Assembly (NCBI GenBank): GCA_014800895.1
Contig: JAAVFG010000014.1
Span: 57,543-105,215 of the forward strand
DNA from: Bacteroidales bacterium
GTDB taxonomy: Bacteria > Bacteroidota > Bacteroidia > Bacteroidales > Muribaculaceae
Reading direction: 5' to 3'
Length of the DNA stretch: 47,673 nucleotides
Under the pieces are notes generated by a model. That model did no database searches. It was not told where the DNA came from and was given only the letters and a program-made list of their open reading frames with translations. Of the stretch, positions 1-7,300 are shown piece by piece. Both the position numbers and the translations under genes were made by a program. Numbering within the stretch: position 1 is the stretch's first letter; each line of letters opens with the position of its first letter.

Positions 1-137
1 TAACTAATCTGAAATATTGCTGTCATACATTTGTACGGTTTAATGATTTTGACTAATTTCATCTTCAATACTCAGGATAAAAGCATGGTGTAGGCACAAA
101 ACATAGCGGACTATACGCCCCATGCATTTAACTACAA

Positions 138-168
138 AGGTCTGATTCCTGGAGGGGGAATCAGACCT
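138..168. terminator. Stem-loop downstream of the esterase gene
   Basis: A perfect 12-bp inverted repeat, AGGTCTGATTCC (138-149) and GGAATCAGACCT (157-168), with a 7-base loop. It lies just beyond the stop codon of the minus-strand esterase gene and is its likely terminator. No long T-run follows on either strand, so factor-independent termination is not certain. I see no gene in bases 1-137. Confidence 0.65.
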
Positions 169-209
169 AATATTATGTTGTCTCAAAAATTTTTAGCGGA
201 AAGTATCAT

Positions 210-1349
210 TTATTTGATAAACTTCTTGCCGTTATTGATATAGATACCTTGTGGAAGGTTATCCAAGTCAGATAATGAATATTTGTGTCCTGCGAGATCA
301 TAGATTGTTTGTGTCTGAAAAGATGGTTCATATATCGTTGTAGTATCCTCAATCCCCGCTTCTTCGATTGCAGACTTAGATAACAGGAATTTTAATGGGA
401 TCTTTACTCTTTGCTGCCAGTACCACTCATTATGCCCTGCGCCTTTAGCATCATACACATATAAACGACCATTCTCCTGAGTATAACCCTTATTGGCAAC
501 GATCTCTCTTGCGACCACTTCGTATTTAAGGTAGCCGGCATCCCAATCTTTTGTGCCCTGATCCATATAAAGGCGATGAAGGCCATCGGTAGGAATATGG
601 TCACTGAGATATTGAAGGATTGCATTAGCGCATATCTCATCATCATTCATCGTATAATCGGGATTCAGATTGAGAGAGCCAATCCAATGGGTGGAAAGAC
701 ATGCCGCCCCTCCGAATATCTCAGGGTATTCACAAAGAAGATACATAGAGGCAAGTCCACCCATGCTGGATCCCATTGCGAATGTCGTCTCCATATCGGG
801 AGCGGTGCAATAGAGCGAATCAACAAGAGGCTTCAGTTCTTTTGCAACAAATGCCGCCTCCTCATCTCCGTAGAAAATATCATTACAGGTTTGATATATA
901 AAAGTTTCCTCCTTATCCTCGGGTGTAATATAATCAAGTGCCTTCTCCGGGAAATAATCGTTGGGACGAAGGTTCTCGCTTCCTCTGTTATTAATCCCCA
1001 CTACAATCGGCATATCAAAGTTACTGTCAGAAGATAGTTGAGAGCAGGCTTTGTCAACAGCCCATGGCACGCTGGCAAAGGAGTATGCCCCGTCGAAAAG
1101 ATTCTGTCCATCATGAGCATATAGAACCGGATATCTTCGGATTCCTGATGGATCATAACCATTCGGAGTCCAAACATCAACAATAATGTCTGACTGAAGA
1201 TTCTCTGATGAGACGGAATATCTTGTGATCGTGCCATACACCGATTTAGGGCATGGTGCATCAACTATCGTATATTTCGGTAGAGCCGCCGAAGCAGTGG
1301 CACCGACCATACTTCCTAAAAAGAAGAGAGCAATTTTGATCAATTTCAT
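210..1349 (-). CDS. Secreted alpha/beta-hydrolase-fold esterase with a T9SS-like C-terminal tail
   Basis: The 379-residue protein begins with a signal peptide (about residues 1-21, ending ATASA-A). The body resembles the esterase D/enterochelin esterase family (PF00756). It has a GSSMG nucleophile elbow with Ser195, a DQG segment near Asp263 and a GAGH segment giving His306 as the likely triad histidine. These enzymes cleave esters such as feruloyl or acetyl groups on polysaccharides or siderophores; the substrate here cannot be told. The last 30 or so residues (IYDLAGHKYS, then LPQGIYI and a lysine-rich end) match the short type A sorting-like tails common in Bacteroidales secreted proteins, suggesting export beyond the periplasm. 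The gene stands alone, with no SusCD pair beside it. Confidence 0.85.
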   Translation of the reverse strand: MKLIKIALFFLGSMVGATASAALPKYTIVDAPCPKSVYGTITRYSVSSENLQSDIIVDVWTPNGYDPSGIRRYPVLYAHDGQNLFDGAYSFASVPWAVDKACSQLSSDSNFDMPIVVGINNRGSENLRPNDYFPEKALDYITPEDKEETFIYQTCNDIFYGDEEAAFVAKELKPLVDSLYCTAPDMETTFAMGSSMGGLASMYLLCEYPEIFGGAACLSTHWIGSLNLNPDYTMNDDEICANAILQYLSDHIPTDGLHRLYMDQGTKDWDAGYLKYEVVAREIVANKGYTQENGRLYVYDAKGAGHNEWYWQQRVKIPLKFLLSKSAIEEAGIEDTTTIYEPSFQTQTIYDLAGHKYSLSDLDNLPQGIYINNGKKFIK

Positions 1350-1430
1350 GGCTTTTAATTTTATTGGTCTGTAAAATTACTAAAAACAATTTGCCCTAAC
1401 AAATTAGCCCTGCCATTAAGGAGCAGAACC

Positions 1431-1462
1431 TTGTAAGTTTTATTCATATTGCTTAATTTTGC
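1431..1462 (+). promoter_or_regulatory. Bacteroidota-type promoter for the GIY-YIG gene
   Basis: TTG at 1431-1433 and TAATTTTG at 1455-1462 are 21 bases apart, fitting the -33 TTTG / -7 TAnnTTTG consensus. Transcription would begin near 1469, so a TTG start at 1459 inside the -7 box cannot be used and the ATG at 1531 is favoured. Confidence 0.6.
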
Positions 1463-1530
1463 AGTTATTTTTTATCAATGAGAAGGAAGGGGAGGATGGA
1501 GCCTTAAAATACGGAAAGAGAAGTAGTGTT

Positions 1531-2307
1531 ATGAAAACGTTTAAGCAAAGTGTTAAGGAAGCATTAAAATATTATGTCTATGCTCTTGTTGATCCAAGAG
1601 ACAAACGGATATTCTATATCGGCAAGGGGATAGGAGACAGAGTTTTCCAACATGCAGAAGCATCACTTGACGAAATGAATGAAAGTCTAAAACATTCAAA
1701 AATCAGGGACATACATAATGCAGGAATGGAAGTGGAGTATTATATAATTCGCCACAACCTTACAGAGCAGGAAGCATTCCTTGTAGAGTCTGTTGCAATA
1801 GACCTTCTGACGTATAAAGCGTTCAACACCGATCATTTCTTGACAAATCTTGTCAGTGGACTTCACCAGTGGAATGAGGGGATAAAGACAGAGAACGAAA
1901 TCAATCTTCTATACGATTGTGAAAAGATTGAGCCATTGCCCGGTGAGAGATTACTATTAGTAAGTCTCAATAGAACCTATAATCAATCAAATACGAGAGG
2001 TATAAATAAAAGAGAATCTGATTATGAAAGTGCCCGTAAATACTGGGCTATTTCAGCAAATAAAGCACCTAAAATTGATTATATTTTAGGAATCTATCGA
2101 GGAATAGTCCGTATAGTCATAGATGTCAAGAATTTTATACCTTGCGATATTGCAGAGGATGGAACAGTTTTTCCAAAAAAACGGTATGCCTTTGAAGGCG
2201 ATGTTATGGAAAACTCTCCATATCTGAATAAAGATGTAAATGATTACCCTTTTGGCAGTGGCGGCTCACATACTTATATACCAAGGGATTCCCGAGAATG
2301 GCATTAA
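1531..2307 (+). CDS. GIY-YIG domain protein with a C-terminal conserved domain (COG3680-like)
   Basis: I start this 258-residue protein at ATG 1531, because the frame further upstream runs into the promoter. Residues about 13-95 form a GIY-YIG nuclease domain of the LEM-3-like type: YYVYALV (14-20), FYIG (28-31), Arg37, His41 and a late Glu86 that would bind the metal. The remaining residues (about 105-258) match my memory of the uncharacterised COG3680 C-terminal region, with a core of the form WAIS..KA..DYILGIYRGIVR and a later FEG. That looks like a small beta domain of EVE/PUA type, but this is inference. The protein is probably a DNA-acting nuclease of unknown target. It has no mobile-element or restriction partner nearby. 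Confidence 0.75.
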   Translation: MKTFKQSVKEALKYYVYALVDPRDKRIFYIGKGIGDRVFQHAEASLDEMNESLKHSKIRDIHNAGMEVEYYIIRHNLTEQEAFLVESVAIDLLTYKAFNTDHFLTNLVSGLHQWNEGIKTENEINLLYDCEKIEPLPGERLLLVSLNRTYNQSNTRGINKRESDYESARKYWAISANKAPKIDYILGIYRGIVRIVIDVKNFIPCDIAEDGTVFPKKRYAFEGDVMENSPYLNKDVNDYPFGSGGSHTYIPRDSREWH

Positions 2308-2440
2308 TGCCTGCAAAGTCATTAATGAAATGAAAACTATTGATAACTAATATATTGGTATATTTTCCATTCATGAAATACCACACTTGAACGCATTTTA
2401 GTATCAAAAACATTTGATTTGTTGAGGTTGTTAAATATTT

Positions 2441-3220
2441 ATGAATGGAATAATAATTGGCCTCTTATTGCCATTTTTAGGCACAACACTTGGGGCGGCT
2501 TGTGTATTTTTAATTAGAAACTCAATACCCCAAAAATTACAAAAAATACTTACCGGATTTGCTGCGGGTGTAATGGTGGCAGCTTCGGTATGGTCACTCC
2601 TGATTCCCTCGATAGAAATGACAGACGAAACGGGTTTTATGAGTATTTTGCCGTCAATCATAGGATTTGGGGCGGGTATCTTATTTTTGCTGTTTCTGGA
2701 TGAAATTATACCTCACCAACATATTGATAGCAATGATAGTGAAGGTCCTAAGTCTCAACTATCCAAAACTTCAAAATTAGTATTAGCAATCACGCTCCAT
2801 AATCTACCCGAAGGAATGGCAGTTGGAGTGGCACTTGCAGCGGCTATTGAACACAGTTCCTATTTGACAATGGCAGGAGCAATAGCTTTGTCTTTAGGTA
2901 TTGCTATTCAAAATTTTCCCGAAGGCGCCATCGTATCCATGCCTTTAAGAGGAACGGGAAACACAAAGTGGAGGTCGTTTATTATGGGCACTCTTAGCGG
3001 GGTAGTTGAACCTATAGGAGCAGTTATAACTATTTTGCTTGCCTCATTCATTATCCCCATTCTGCCATATTTGCTATCTTTTGCAGCGGGGGCAATGATG
3101 TATGTTGTAGTAGAAGAGCTTATTCCAGAGACACAAGAGGGGAAACACTCCAATTTGGGAACAATAGGTTTTGGAGTCGGTTTTCTATTAATGATGACTC
3201 TTGATGTGCTTCTCGGCTAA
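2441..3220 (+). CDS. ZIP family divalent metal transporter
   Basis: This 259-residue, very hydrophobic protein has about eight predicted membrane helices. It carries the two signature metal-site motifs of ZIP transporters: HNLPEG (residues 120-125) in helix IV and QNFPEG (157-162) in helix V. The short histidine-containing loop PHQH (91-94) before helix IV is typical of the variable cytoplasmic loop. It should import zinc, and possibly iron or manganese, across the inner membrane. It belongs to the GufA/ZupT side of the family. The 130 bases upstream hold no other gene and no convincing promoter (TATATTTT near 2355 is one base off). The gene ends at a strong hairpin. Confidence 0.92.
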   Translation: MNGIIIGLLLPFLGTTLGAACVFLIRNSIPQKLQKILTGFAAGVMVAASVWSLLIPSIEMTDETGFMSILPSIIGFGAGILFLLFLDEIIPHQHIDSNDSEGPKSQLSKTSKLVLAITLHNLPEGMAVGVALAAAIEHSSYLTMAGAIALSLGIAIQNFPEGAIVSMPLRGTGNTKWRSFIMGTLSGVVEPIGAVITILLASFIIPILPYLLSFAAGAMMYVVVEELIPETQEGKHSNLGTIGFGVGFLLMMTLDVLLG

Positions 3221-3345
3221 AATACCCCTAAACTCCAATAAATTTCAGGCTTACATGGTTCATAAAGCAAGCATTAAATCGTCATACTATACTGTGTGGT
3301 AGCTCTTCCTGCATTGTGTTATCCAAAGCTTCTATAAAAATAAAA

Positions 3346-3376
3346 GGCGAGTCTCATAATGTTGTTGAGACTCGCC
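3346..3376. terminator. Bidirectional hairpin terminator between the ZIP and cupin genes
   Basis: A perfect 11-bp stem, GGCGAGTCTCA (3346-3356) and TGAGACTCGCC (3366-3376), with a 9-base loop. On the plus strand ATTTTAT follows; on the minus strand TTTTATTTTT follows. It serves the convergent genes on both sides. The rest of the 225-base gap holds nothing I recognise. Confidence 0.85.
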
Positions 3377-3445
3377 ATTTTATCATTTTCTAATATTTTT
3401 AAGTAAGTATTCAAAATTAAAGGATAGTAGCTACTTAACACTTAA

Positions 3446-4261
3446 TTATTCAATTAAGAGGTACTGTTCATCTGTCACAGGTTCGAGCCAGATATTCTCA
3501 GACACTTCACCTGGCACGCCAAATGCCAAATGTGCAAACCAAGAGTCCTTTGCTGCTCCATGCCAGTGCTTTACATTCGCAGGAATGTGAATAACCGTTC
3601 CGGGAAGAATTTCGACTGCCGGTTTACCTTCCTCCTGATACCATCCTCGACCTGCCACACCCACAAGCATCTGGCCACCACCTTTTTTTGCCTTATGAAT
3701 GTGCCAGTTGTTGCGGCAACCAGGCTCGAAGGTGACATTTGCGAAAGGAATCTGAGAATCTGATATCGGTGCGAGATAGCTGTTGCCGATGAAATATTTC
3801 TCATATGCCGTATTCGGTTCTCCTATAGGGAAAATCATCTGACGTTGAAACTCTGCTTTCGCATCATCTCCTTTAATGTCATCGCTCCAAACATCTTTAG
3901 CAAGTCGGAATGCACCCCATGCTTTAGGCCAGCCGGCATAAAAAGCGATATGTGTTATTATCTCGGCTGCTTCTGTGCGGGAGATACCGTTCTTCTTTGC
4001 TTCCTGAAGATGATATGTCAGCGAAGTGTCAGTGATTCCCTGGGAAATCAGGGATGTAATTGTGACCAAGCTACGGTCGCGCAGGGAAAGGAGATCATTT
4101 CTGCTCCACACCTCCCCGAAAAGAATGTCATCGTTAAGATGGGCAAATTCAGGAGCAAATTCGCTCAGCGCATCTCGTCCTGCTGTCTGTACGATTTTAG
4201 TCTGTGCCATAAGATTTAAAACGTTTGTTATACAAAATAACAATAAAATCACATGTTTCAT
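3446..4261 (-). CDS. Secreted carboxymuconolactone decarboxylase-like / cupin fusion protein
   Basis: The likely start is the ATG at 4261, giving 271 residues with a signal peptide (about 1-19, ending NLMAQ). A start at 4441 is in frame but lies upstream of a -7 box at 4301-4294. Residues about 30-125 match the carboxymuconolactone decarboxylase/AhpD fold, with a conserved His104, but lack the CxxC pair of true AhpD peroxidases. Residues about 170-265 are a cupin, with metal-site candidates His187, His189, Gln197 and His232 (NNWHIH and the later KHWHG). Such two-domain exported proteins are common in Bacteroidales. The reaction is unknown; a small redox or detoxification enzyme is a guess. 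Confidence 0.82.
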   Translation of the reverse strand: MKHVILLLFCITNVLNLMAQTKIVQTAGRDALSEFAPEFAHLNDDILFGEVWSRNDLLSLRDRSLVTITSLISQGITDTSLTYHLQEAKKNGISRTEAAEIITHIAFYAGWPKAWGAFRLAKDVWSDDIKGDDAKAEFQRQMIFPIGEPNTAYEKYFIGNSYLAPISDSQIPFANVTFEPGCRNNWHIHKAKKGGGQMLVGVAGRGWYQEEGKPAVEILPGTVIHIPANVKHWHGAAKDSWFAHLAFGVPGEVSENIWLEPVTDEQYLLIE

Positions 4262-4293
4262 CTTTTGTTTGTCAGTATTAATATTTACTACTG

Positions 4294-4301
4294 CAAATTT
4301 A
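4294..4301 (-). promoter_or_regulatory. -7 box for the decarboxylase/cupin gene
   Basis: TAAATTTG on the minus strand matches TAnnTTTG exactly, about 33 bases upstream of the ATG at 4261. I see no -33 TTTG at the usual distance. It mainly supports the shorter start of the gene. Confidence 0.5.
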
Positions 4302-4399
4302 ATAGAAAAAATAATATGTAGTTTTGTTGACAGGCTCAATTTTAGGTATAGTATGCTTCTTGAATAATAACAAATAATTATTCTCAAAAGAAAAATGAC

Positions 4400-4407
4400 T
4401 ATATTTG
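4400..4407 (+). promoter_or_regulatory. -7 box for the DUF4405 gene
   Basis: TATATTTG matches TAnnTTTG and lies about 70 bases before the ATG at 4476. No clear -33 element is present, so the promoter may be weak or activator-dependent. Confidence 0.45.
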
Positions 4408-4475
4408 CAACATGATTATTCCTTTTGTCGCAGAGTTGCAAGAGGATGGTAATTTAAAAAATATCAATTTTAAAT

Positions 4476-4895
4476 ATGAAGAAACTGACCAAACTAAAGA
4501 TTTGTAACCGGAGTCTACTTTTGGCTACCTTTGCTGTCTTAATTTCAGGCATAGAGCTTGAAGTGATTCACAGTAACGGTTCTTTATCCGTATGGATCCA
4601 CATAATTTTAGGATTATTATTCATGTGTCTTGTGGGTATCCATATATATTTGCATTTTGGAAAAAGTAACTGGTTTGCCAGATTCAGTAAGCTAAGAAGT
4701 CAGGCAACCCGTATATTGTGGTGGCTTACTTTAATCACTCTAATTACAGGCATCGCTACCACTGTCAGATGGATTGTAACAAATACTCACTCGCCCCTCG
4801 GAGGAATACATGGGAAACTCGGGTTCCTAATGATAATCCTGTCAATCTTTCACATTGCAAAAAGATTCAAATTCTTCAGACCGCACTCTACCTGA
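4476..4895 (+). CDS. DUF4405 membrane protein
   Basis: A 139-residue protein with four hydrophobic segments (about residues 12-30, 38-60, 78-98 and 112-128). The overall pattern matches DUF4405, a small cytochrome b561-like membrane family. Histidines sit in pairs within helices (His42, His56 and His60 in the second; His112 and His126 in the last), as expected if a haem is bound, but no haem binding is shown here. The two tryptophans after helix 2 and the LLATFAVLISG start are typical of the family. It is monocistronic: the next gene has its own -7 box. The function is unknown; a role in inner-membrane electron transfer is inference. Confidence 0.78.
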   Translation: MKKLTKLKICNRSLLLATFAVLISGIELEVIHSNGSLSVWIHIILGLLFMCLVGIHIYLHFGKSNWFARFSKLRSQATRILWWLTLITLITGIATTVRWIVTNTHSPLGGIHGKLGFLMIILSIFHIAKRFKFFRPHST

Positions 4896-4920
4896 CCTTA
4901 AGATATTCAAAAATATTTTT

Positions 4921-4928
4921 TAATTTTG
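4921..4928 (+). promoter_or_regulatory. -7 box for the DUF1349 gene
   Basis: TAATTTTG is a perfect TAnnTTTG element ending 27 bases before the ATG at 4956. It overlaps an in-frame TTG at 4926 and so argues against that start. Confidence 0.5.
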
Positions 4929-4955
4929 CAAGAGGAATCAATAATAGGTTCTGTT

Positions 4956-5603
4956 ATGCGAAAAGGATTAATACTCATTATGCTGGGAGGATTTATGATG
5001 AACCTTTCAGCCCAAACATGGAATAAGATGCAATGGTTTAATGAGCCGGAGAAATGGAATGTCAACGACGGTTCCCTCTCAATGTTTGTAACTCCTCAGA
5101 CAGACTACTGGCGTATTTCTCATTACGGCTTCACAGTGGATGACGCCCCATTTTACTATGGAGAATATGGCGGCGAATTTGAAGCTACGGTGAAAATTAC
5201 CGGTGATTATAAAGCGAGATTCGATCAGGCGGGGCTGATGATACGTCTCGACAATGAGAATTATATCAAGGCTGGTATTGAGTTTGTGGATGGTAAATAC
5301 AATCTTAGTGTTGTTGTCACACATCACACAAGCGACTGGAGCGTGATAAAGCTCGATCATCCGGTTGAGGCTATCTATATTAAAGCTGTGAGACGCCTTG
5401 ATGCTATTGAAGTATTTTATTCTTTCGATGGGAAAGATTACGTGATGATGCGTAATGCCTGGATGCAAGATAATCATCCGGTCAAGGTTGGAGTGATGGG
5501 AGCGAGTCCGGATGGAGAGGGATTTGAAGTGAAATTTGAGGATTTTAAGGTCAAACATCTTCCGGATACCCGCCGACTGAAATGGCTTGAGCAGAATAAA
5601 TAG
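4956..5603 (+). CDS. Secreted DUF1349 (concanavalin-like) protein
   Basis: Starting at ATG 4956 the protein is 215 residues. It opens with a signal peptide (MRKGLILIMLGGFMMNLSAQ). The rest matches DUF1349, a jelly-roll fold related to concanavalin A-like lectins, with the characteristic block FDQAGLMIRLDNENYIKAG and the later YSFDGKDY and VGVMGASP segments. Family members are thought to bind or act on sugars, and regulation of a sugar enzyme has been suggested; no catalytic residues can be assigned from the sequence. The gene is likely transcribed alone from the -7 box just upstream, and the next gene follows after 65 bases. Confidence 0.8.
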   Translation: MRKGLILIMLGGFMMNLSAQTWNKMQWFNEPEKWNVNDGSLSMFVTPQTDYWRISHYGFTVDDAPFYYGEYGGEFEATVKITGDYKARFDQAGLMIRLDNENYIKAGIEFVDGKYNLSVVVTHHTSDWSVIKLDHPVEAIYIKAVRRLDAIEVFYSFDGKDYVMMRNAWMQDNHPVKVGVMGASPDGEGFEVKFEDFKVKHLPDTRRLKWLEQNK

Positions 5604-5668
5604 ATCAAATCAACCTGTAAAATCCTTAGTCGGTAAGGGAATGACCATTTCATTAGAGAAAAAGCATC

Positions 5669-6244
5669 ATGAAGAGATTACTTTTTATCTTGATATTGAT
5701 TTCTACTGTTGCTACGGTTGAAGCAAAACAGCCGAAGAGGGGATATCGCGGCTTCCTGGAATGGAGCAGTAGTATTCGCTCTGAAGTTTTTGATGAGGAT
5801 GAGTTCACTCATAAAAAACAGAGAGAAGCAATGTTCTGTGCCGGGTTATCTACATCTCACGGCTATCAGATCAACCAGGTGTTTTTTGTGGGAGCGGGAA
5901 TCAATTTGGAATGTCTTTGTAATAATTTTGAATTTATAGCTCCGGTGTTTCTTCAGGGTCGTGCGGATTTCCTTTTCGGTAAATTCACACCATTTGCTGA
6001 TTTACGTATAGGATACAATCTTGTGCCGGACAGTGAAATATATCTATCTCCAACGATAGGGTATCGCTTCAACTGGGGACGCAAGATGGGAGTCAATATA
6101 GGGTTGGGCCTGAGTGTCGTAGATTATACTACCGATCGTTATGATTATATCGTTACCGGTCCGGATTCATATGAAATGTACTTTGTTAAAAAAGAACATA
6201 ACGTAATGGCATTCTTTACATTCAGAGTAGGAATTGATTTTTAG
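5669..6244 (+). CDS. Hypothetical exported protein, probable small outer-membrane beta-barrel
   Basis: A 191-residue protein with an N-terminal signal peptide (about residues 1-19, ending VEA-K). The mature part alternates polar and hydrophobic residues in strand-like stretches, such as HGYQINQVFFVGAGINLEC and FTPFADLRIGYNLV. It ends in an aromatic residue (FRVGIDF), a common C-terminal signal for barrel insertion. It resembles the porin family/outer-membrane beta-barrel hypothetical proteins frequent in Bacteroidales, with roughly eight strands. I cannot name a ligand or partner. It follows the DUF1349 gene by 65 bases and may be co-transcribed with it. It ends at a strong terminator shared with the convergent gene. 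Confidence 0.72.
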   Translation: MKRLLFILILISTVATVEAKQPKRGYRGFLEWSSSIRSEVFDEDEFTHKKQREAMFCAGLSTSHGYQINQVFFVGAGINLECLCNNFEFIAPVFLQGRADFLFGKFTPFADLRIGYNLVPDSEIYLSPTIGYRFNWGRKMGVNIGLGLSVVDYTTDRYDYIVTGPDSYEMYFVKKEHNVMAFFTFRVGIDF

Positions 6245-6250
6245 TGAATC

Positions 6251-6278
6251 AGGCTCCAACCACTAAAACATTGTAAAA
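6251..6278 (+). repeat. Copy A of a short repeated motif (AGGCTCCAACCACTAAAA)
   Basis: The motif resembles 8300-8329 (AGGCTCTATCCACTAAAA) at almost every position and continues to share ACATT and an A-rich end. A shorter copy lies at 7239-7256 and an inverted one at 7281-7300. The four copies surround the HxlR/NTF2/AraC genes. The role is unknown; see findings. Confidence 0.5.
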
Positions 6279-6309
6279 CGGGCACCCTGATTTTCAGCGT
6301 GCCCGTTTT
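6275..6309. terminator. Bidirectional terminator between the barrel gene and the NTF2-like gene
   Basis: AAAACGGGCAC (6275-6285) pairs perfectly with GTGCCCGTTTT (6299-6309) around a 13-base loop, giving a stem flanked by A- and T-runs on both strands. It serves both convergent genes. Confidence 0.88.
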
Positions 6310-6333
6310 ATGTACCCTATATCCGAGTAATTC

Positions 6334-6717
6334 TTACTTTTTGATTGTATCAGAGTTTTGGTTGTAAGCTTTTGCCACGCATTTCCATTCCCCGTCAAGT
6401 TTGAGAAGAAGAAGGAAATCAGTAAAGTCGATTGAGCCTCCCCAACCTTCTTCGAGAACGCGAACTACGGCAACCGTTTCTTCAACAGCAAGAACATCTA
6501 TACGAGCTTTGAAATCCTCACCCGCACCAACAGTGTCAACGTTATTGTAAAACTGTTCAATAGAGCCACGTTCCACCGCCCCGTTTAAAATACCGAACAG
6601 CACGGCATCCTCCGTGAACAATGTCTTGGCATATTGACTATTGCCCTCTGCTACACTTTTTACAAATTTTTCAGCAGCTTTAGCTACTTCATCATATTCT
6701 TTTATCTCATCTCTCAT
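6334..6717 (-). CDS. NTF2-like (SnoaL-type) protein
   Basis: A 127-residue single-domain protein without a signal peptide. It has the layout of the NTF2-like superfamily: an N-terminal helix (EVAKAAEKFVKSVAEGN), a conserved pocket segment (DAVLFGILNGAVERG) and a C-terminal sheet ending in DGEWKCVAKAYN. That fold is used by SnoaL-type cyclases, isomerases and lumazine-binding-like proteins, and the substrate here is unknown. The gene diverges from an HxlR regulator, and its promoter abuts a large palindrome, so it is the likely regulated target. Small NTF2-like proteins beside HxlR regulators often have detoxification roles; that is inference. Confidence 0.8.
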   Translation of the reverse strand: MRDEIKEYDEVAKAAEKFVKSVAEGNSQYAKTLFTEDAVLFGILNGAVERGSIEQFYNNVDTVGAGEDFKARIDVLAVEETVAVVRVLEEGWGGSIDFTDFLLLLKLDGEWKCVAKAYNQNSDTIKK

Positions 6718-6745
6718 AACATCGTAAAGTTTTATCTTTTGAATA

Positions 6746-6776
6746 CAAAATTACGATGTTACCATACAAAAATCAA
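6746..6776 (-). promoter_or_regulatory. Promoter of the NTF2-like gene
   Basis: On the minus strand TTG (6776-6774) and TAATTTTG (6753-6746) are 20 bases apart, a good Bacteroidota promoter. The -33 element lies two bases from the left arm of the palindrome at 6778-6816. Confidence 0.6.
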
Positions 6777-6777
6777 G

Positions 6778-6816
6778 TACCGAAAAATTTTTCATATACT
6801 GAAAAATTTTTCGGTA
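6778..6816. promoter_or_regulatory. Large palindromic operator, probably for the HxlR regulator
   Basis: Two perfect 16-base arms, TACCGAAAAATTTTTC (6778-6793) and GAAAAATTTTTCGGTA (6801-6816), flank a 7-base spacer. Each arm also contains its own palindrome, GAAAAATTTTTC, so there are two nested dyads. The element fills the space between the -33 positions of the two divergent promoters. HxlR proteins are dimers that bind dyads in divergent promoters, so autoregulation plus control of the NTF2-like gene is the natural reading. Confidence 0.75.
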
Positions 6817-6840
6817 TATGGTTATTAGAGAGTTAATGAG

Positions 6841-6848
6841 TATCTTTG
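6841..6848 (+). promoter_or_regulatory. -7 box of the HxlR gene
   Basis: TATCTTTG matches TAnnTTTG and lies 27 bases before the ATG at 6876. Its -33 position would fall at about 6817-6821, directly against the right arm of the palindrome. Confidence 0.55.
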
Positions 6849-6875
6849 TGATCGTAATTTAAATCAAATAGCATA

Positions 6876-7229
6876 ATGGCATACGAAAAGAAAATACCGG
6901 TAGATCTGGATTGCCCTCTCCGTCTTACTATGAGCCTGATTGAATCCAAATGGAAGTCGTGCATACTGGATGAGTTAAGAGGAGAGAGACCATTCCGACC
7001 GAGTGAGATACACAGATGTCTCCCCGAGGCGGCTCCTCGCGTGCTTGATATTCAGTTAAAGGAACTTGTTGAAGACGGTCTTGTAGAAAAAACCATTTTT
7101 CCGGAACTGCCCCCACGCTCCGAGTATCGTATCACACGTCTTGGTCTATCCCTTATTCCTATTATTGATATGATGTTGGAATGGGGTAAAGAACATTATG
7201 ACATATTTGAAAAGAAATATGGGAAATAA
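6876..7229 (+). CDS. HxlR family transcriptional regulator
   Basis: A 117-residue winged-helix protein covering the whole HxlR domain. It has the family cysteine in DCPLRLTMSLIESKWK, the recognition region RPSEIHRCLPEAAPRVLDIQLKELVEDGLVEK and the wing segment PPRSEYRITRLGLSLIPI. HxlR regulators bind DNA as dimers and often respond to electrophiles, aldehydes or redox stress, sometimes through the N-terminal cysteine; whether Cys13 acts that way here is inference. The gene diverges from the NTF2-like gene across the nested palindrome at 6778-6816, which is its probable operator. It is convergent with the AraC gene. Confidence 0.93.
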   Translation: MAYEKKIPVDLDCPLRLTMSLIESKWKSCILDELRGERPFRPSEIHRCLPEAAPRVLDIQLKELVEDGLVEKTIFPELPPRSEYRITRLGLSLIPIIDMMLEWGKEHYDIFEKKYGK

Positions 7230-7238
7230 AAAATATTT

Positions 7239-7300
7239 AGGTTCCAACCTCTAAAAATCCTCCGCCATGCCATTGAGAAATTTGAGTTGATGGAGCCTTA
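7239..7300. repeat. Inverted pair of the short motif between convergent HxlR and AraC genes
   Basis: AGGTTCCAACCTCTAAAA reads forward at 7239-7256. On the minus strand TAAGGCTCCATCAACTCAAA begins at 7300, overlapping the AraC stop codon. Both resemble the copies at 6251 and 8300. The outer ends (AGGTTCCA and TGGAGCCT) can pair with one G-T wobble, so the pair may also act as a terminator for the two convergent genes. Confidence 0.45.

Noticed and set aside
1-137. Possible gene end or promoter at the left edge.
   Set aside because: No frame, promoter pair or RNA structure that I could support.
2308-2440. Possible pseudogene remnant or small RNA between the GIY-YIG and ZIP genes.
   Set aside because: AT-rich sequence with no coding similarity or stable structure seen.
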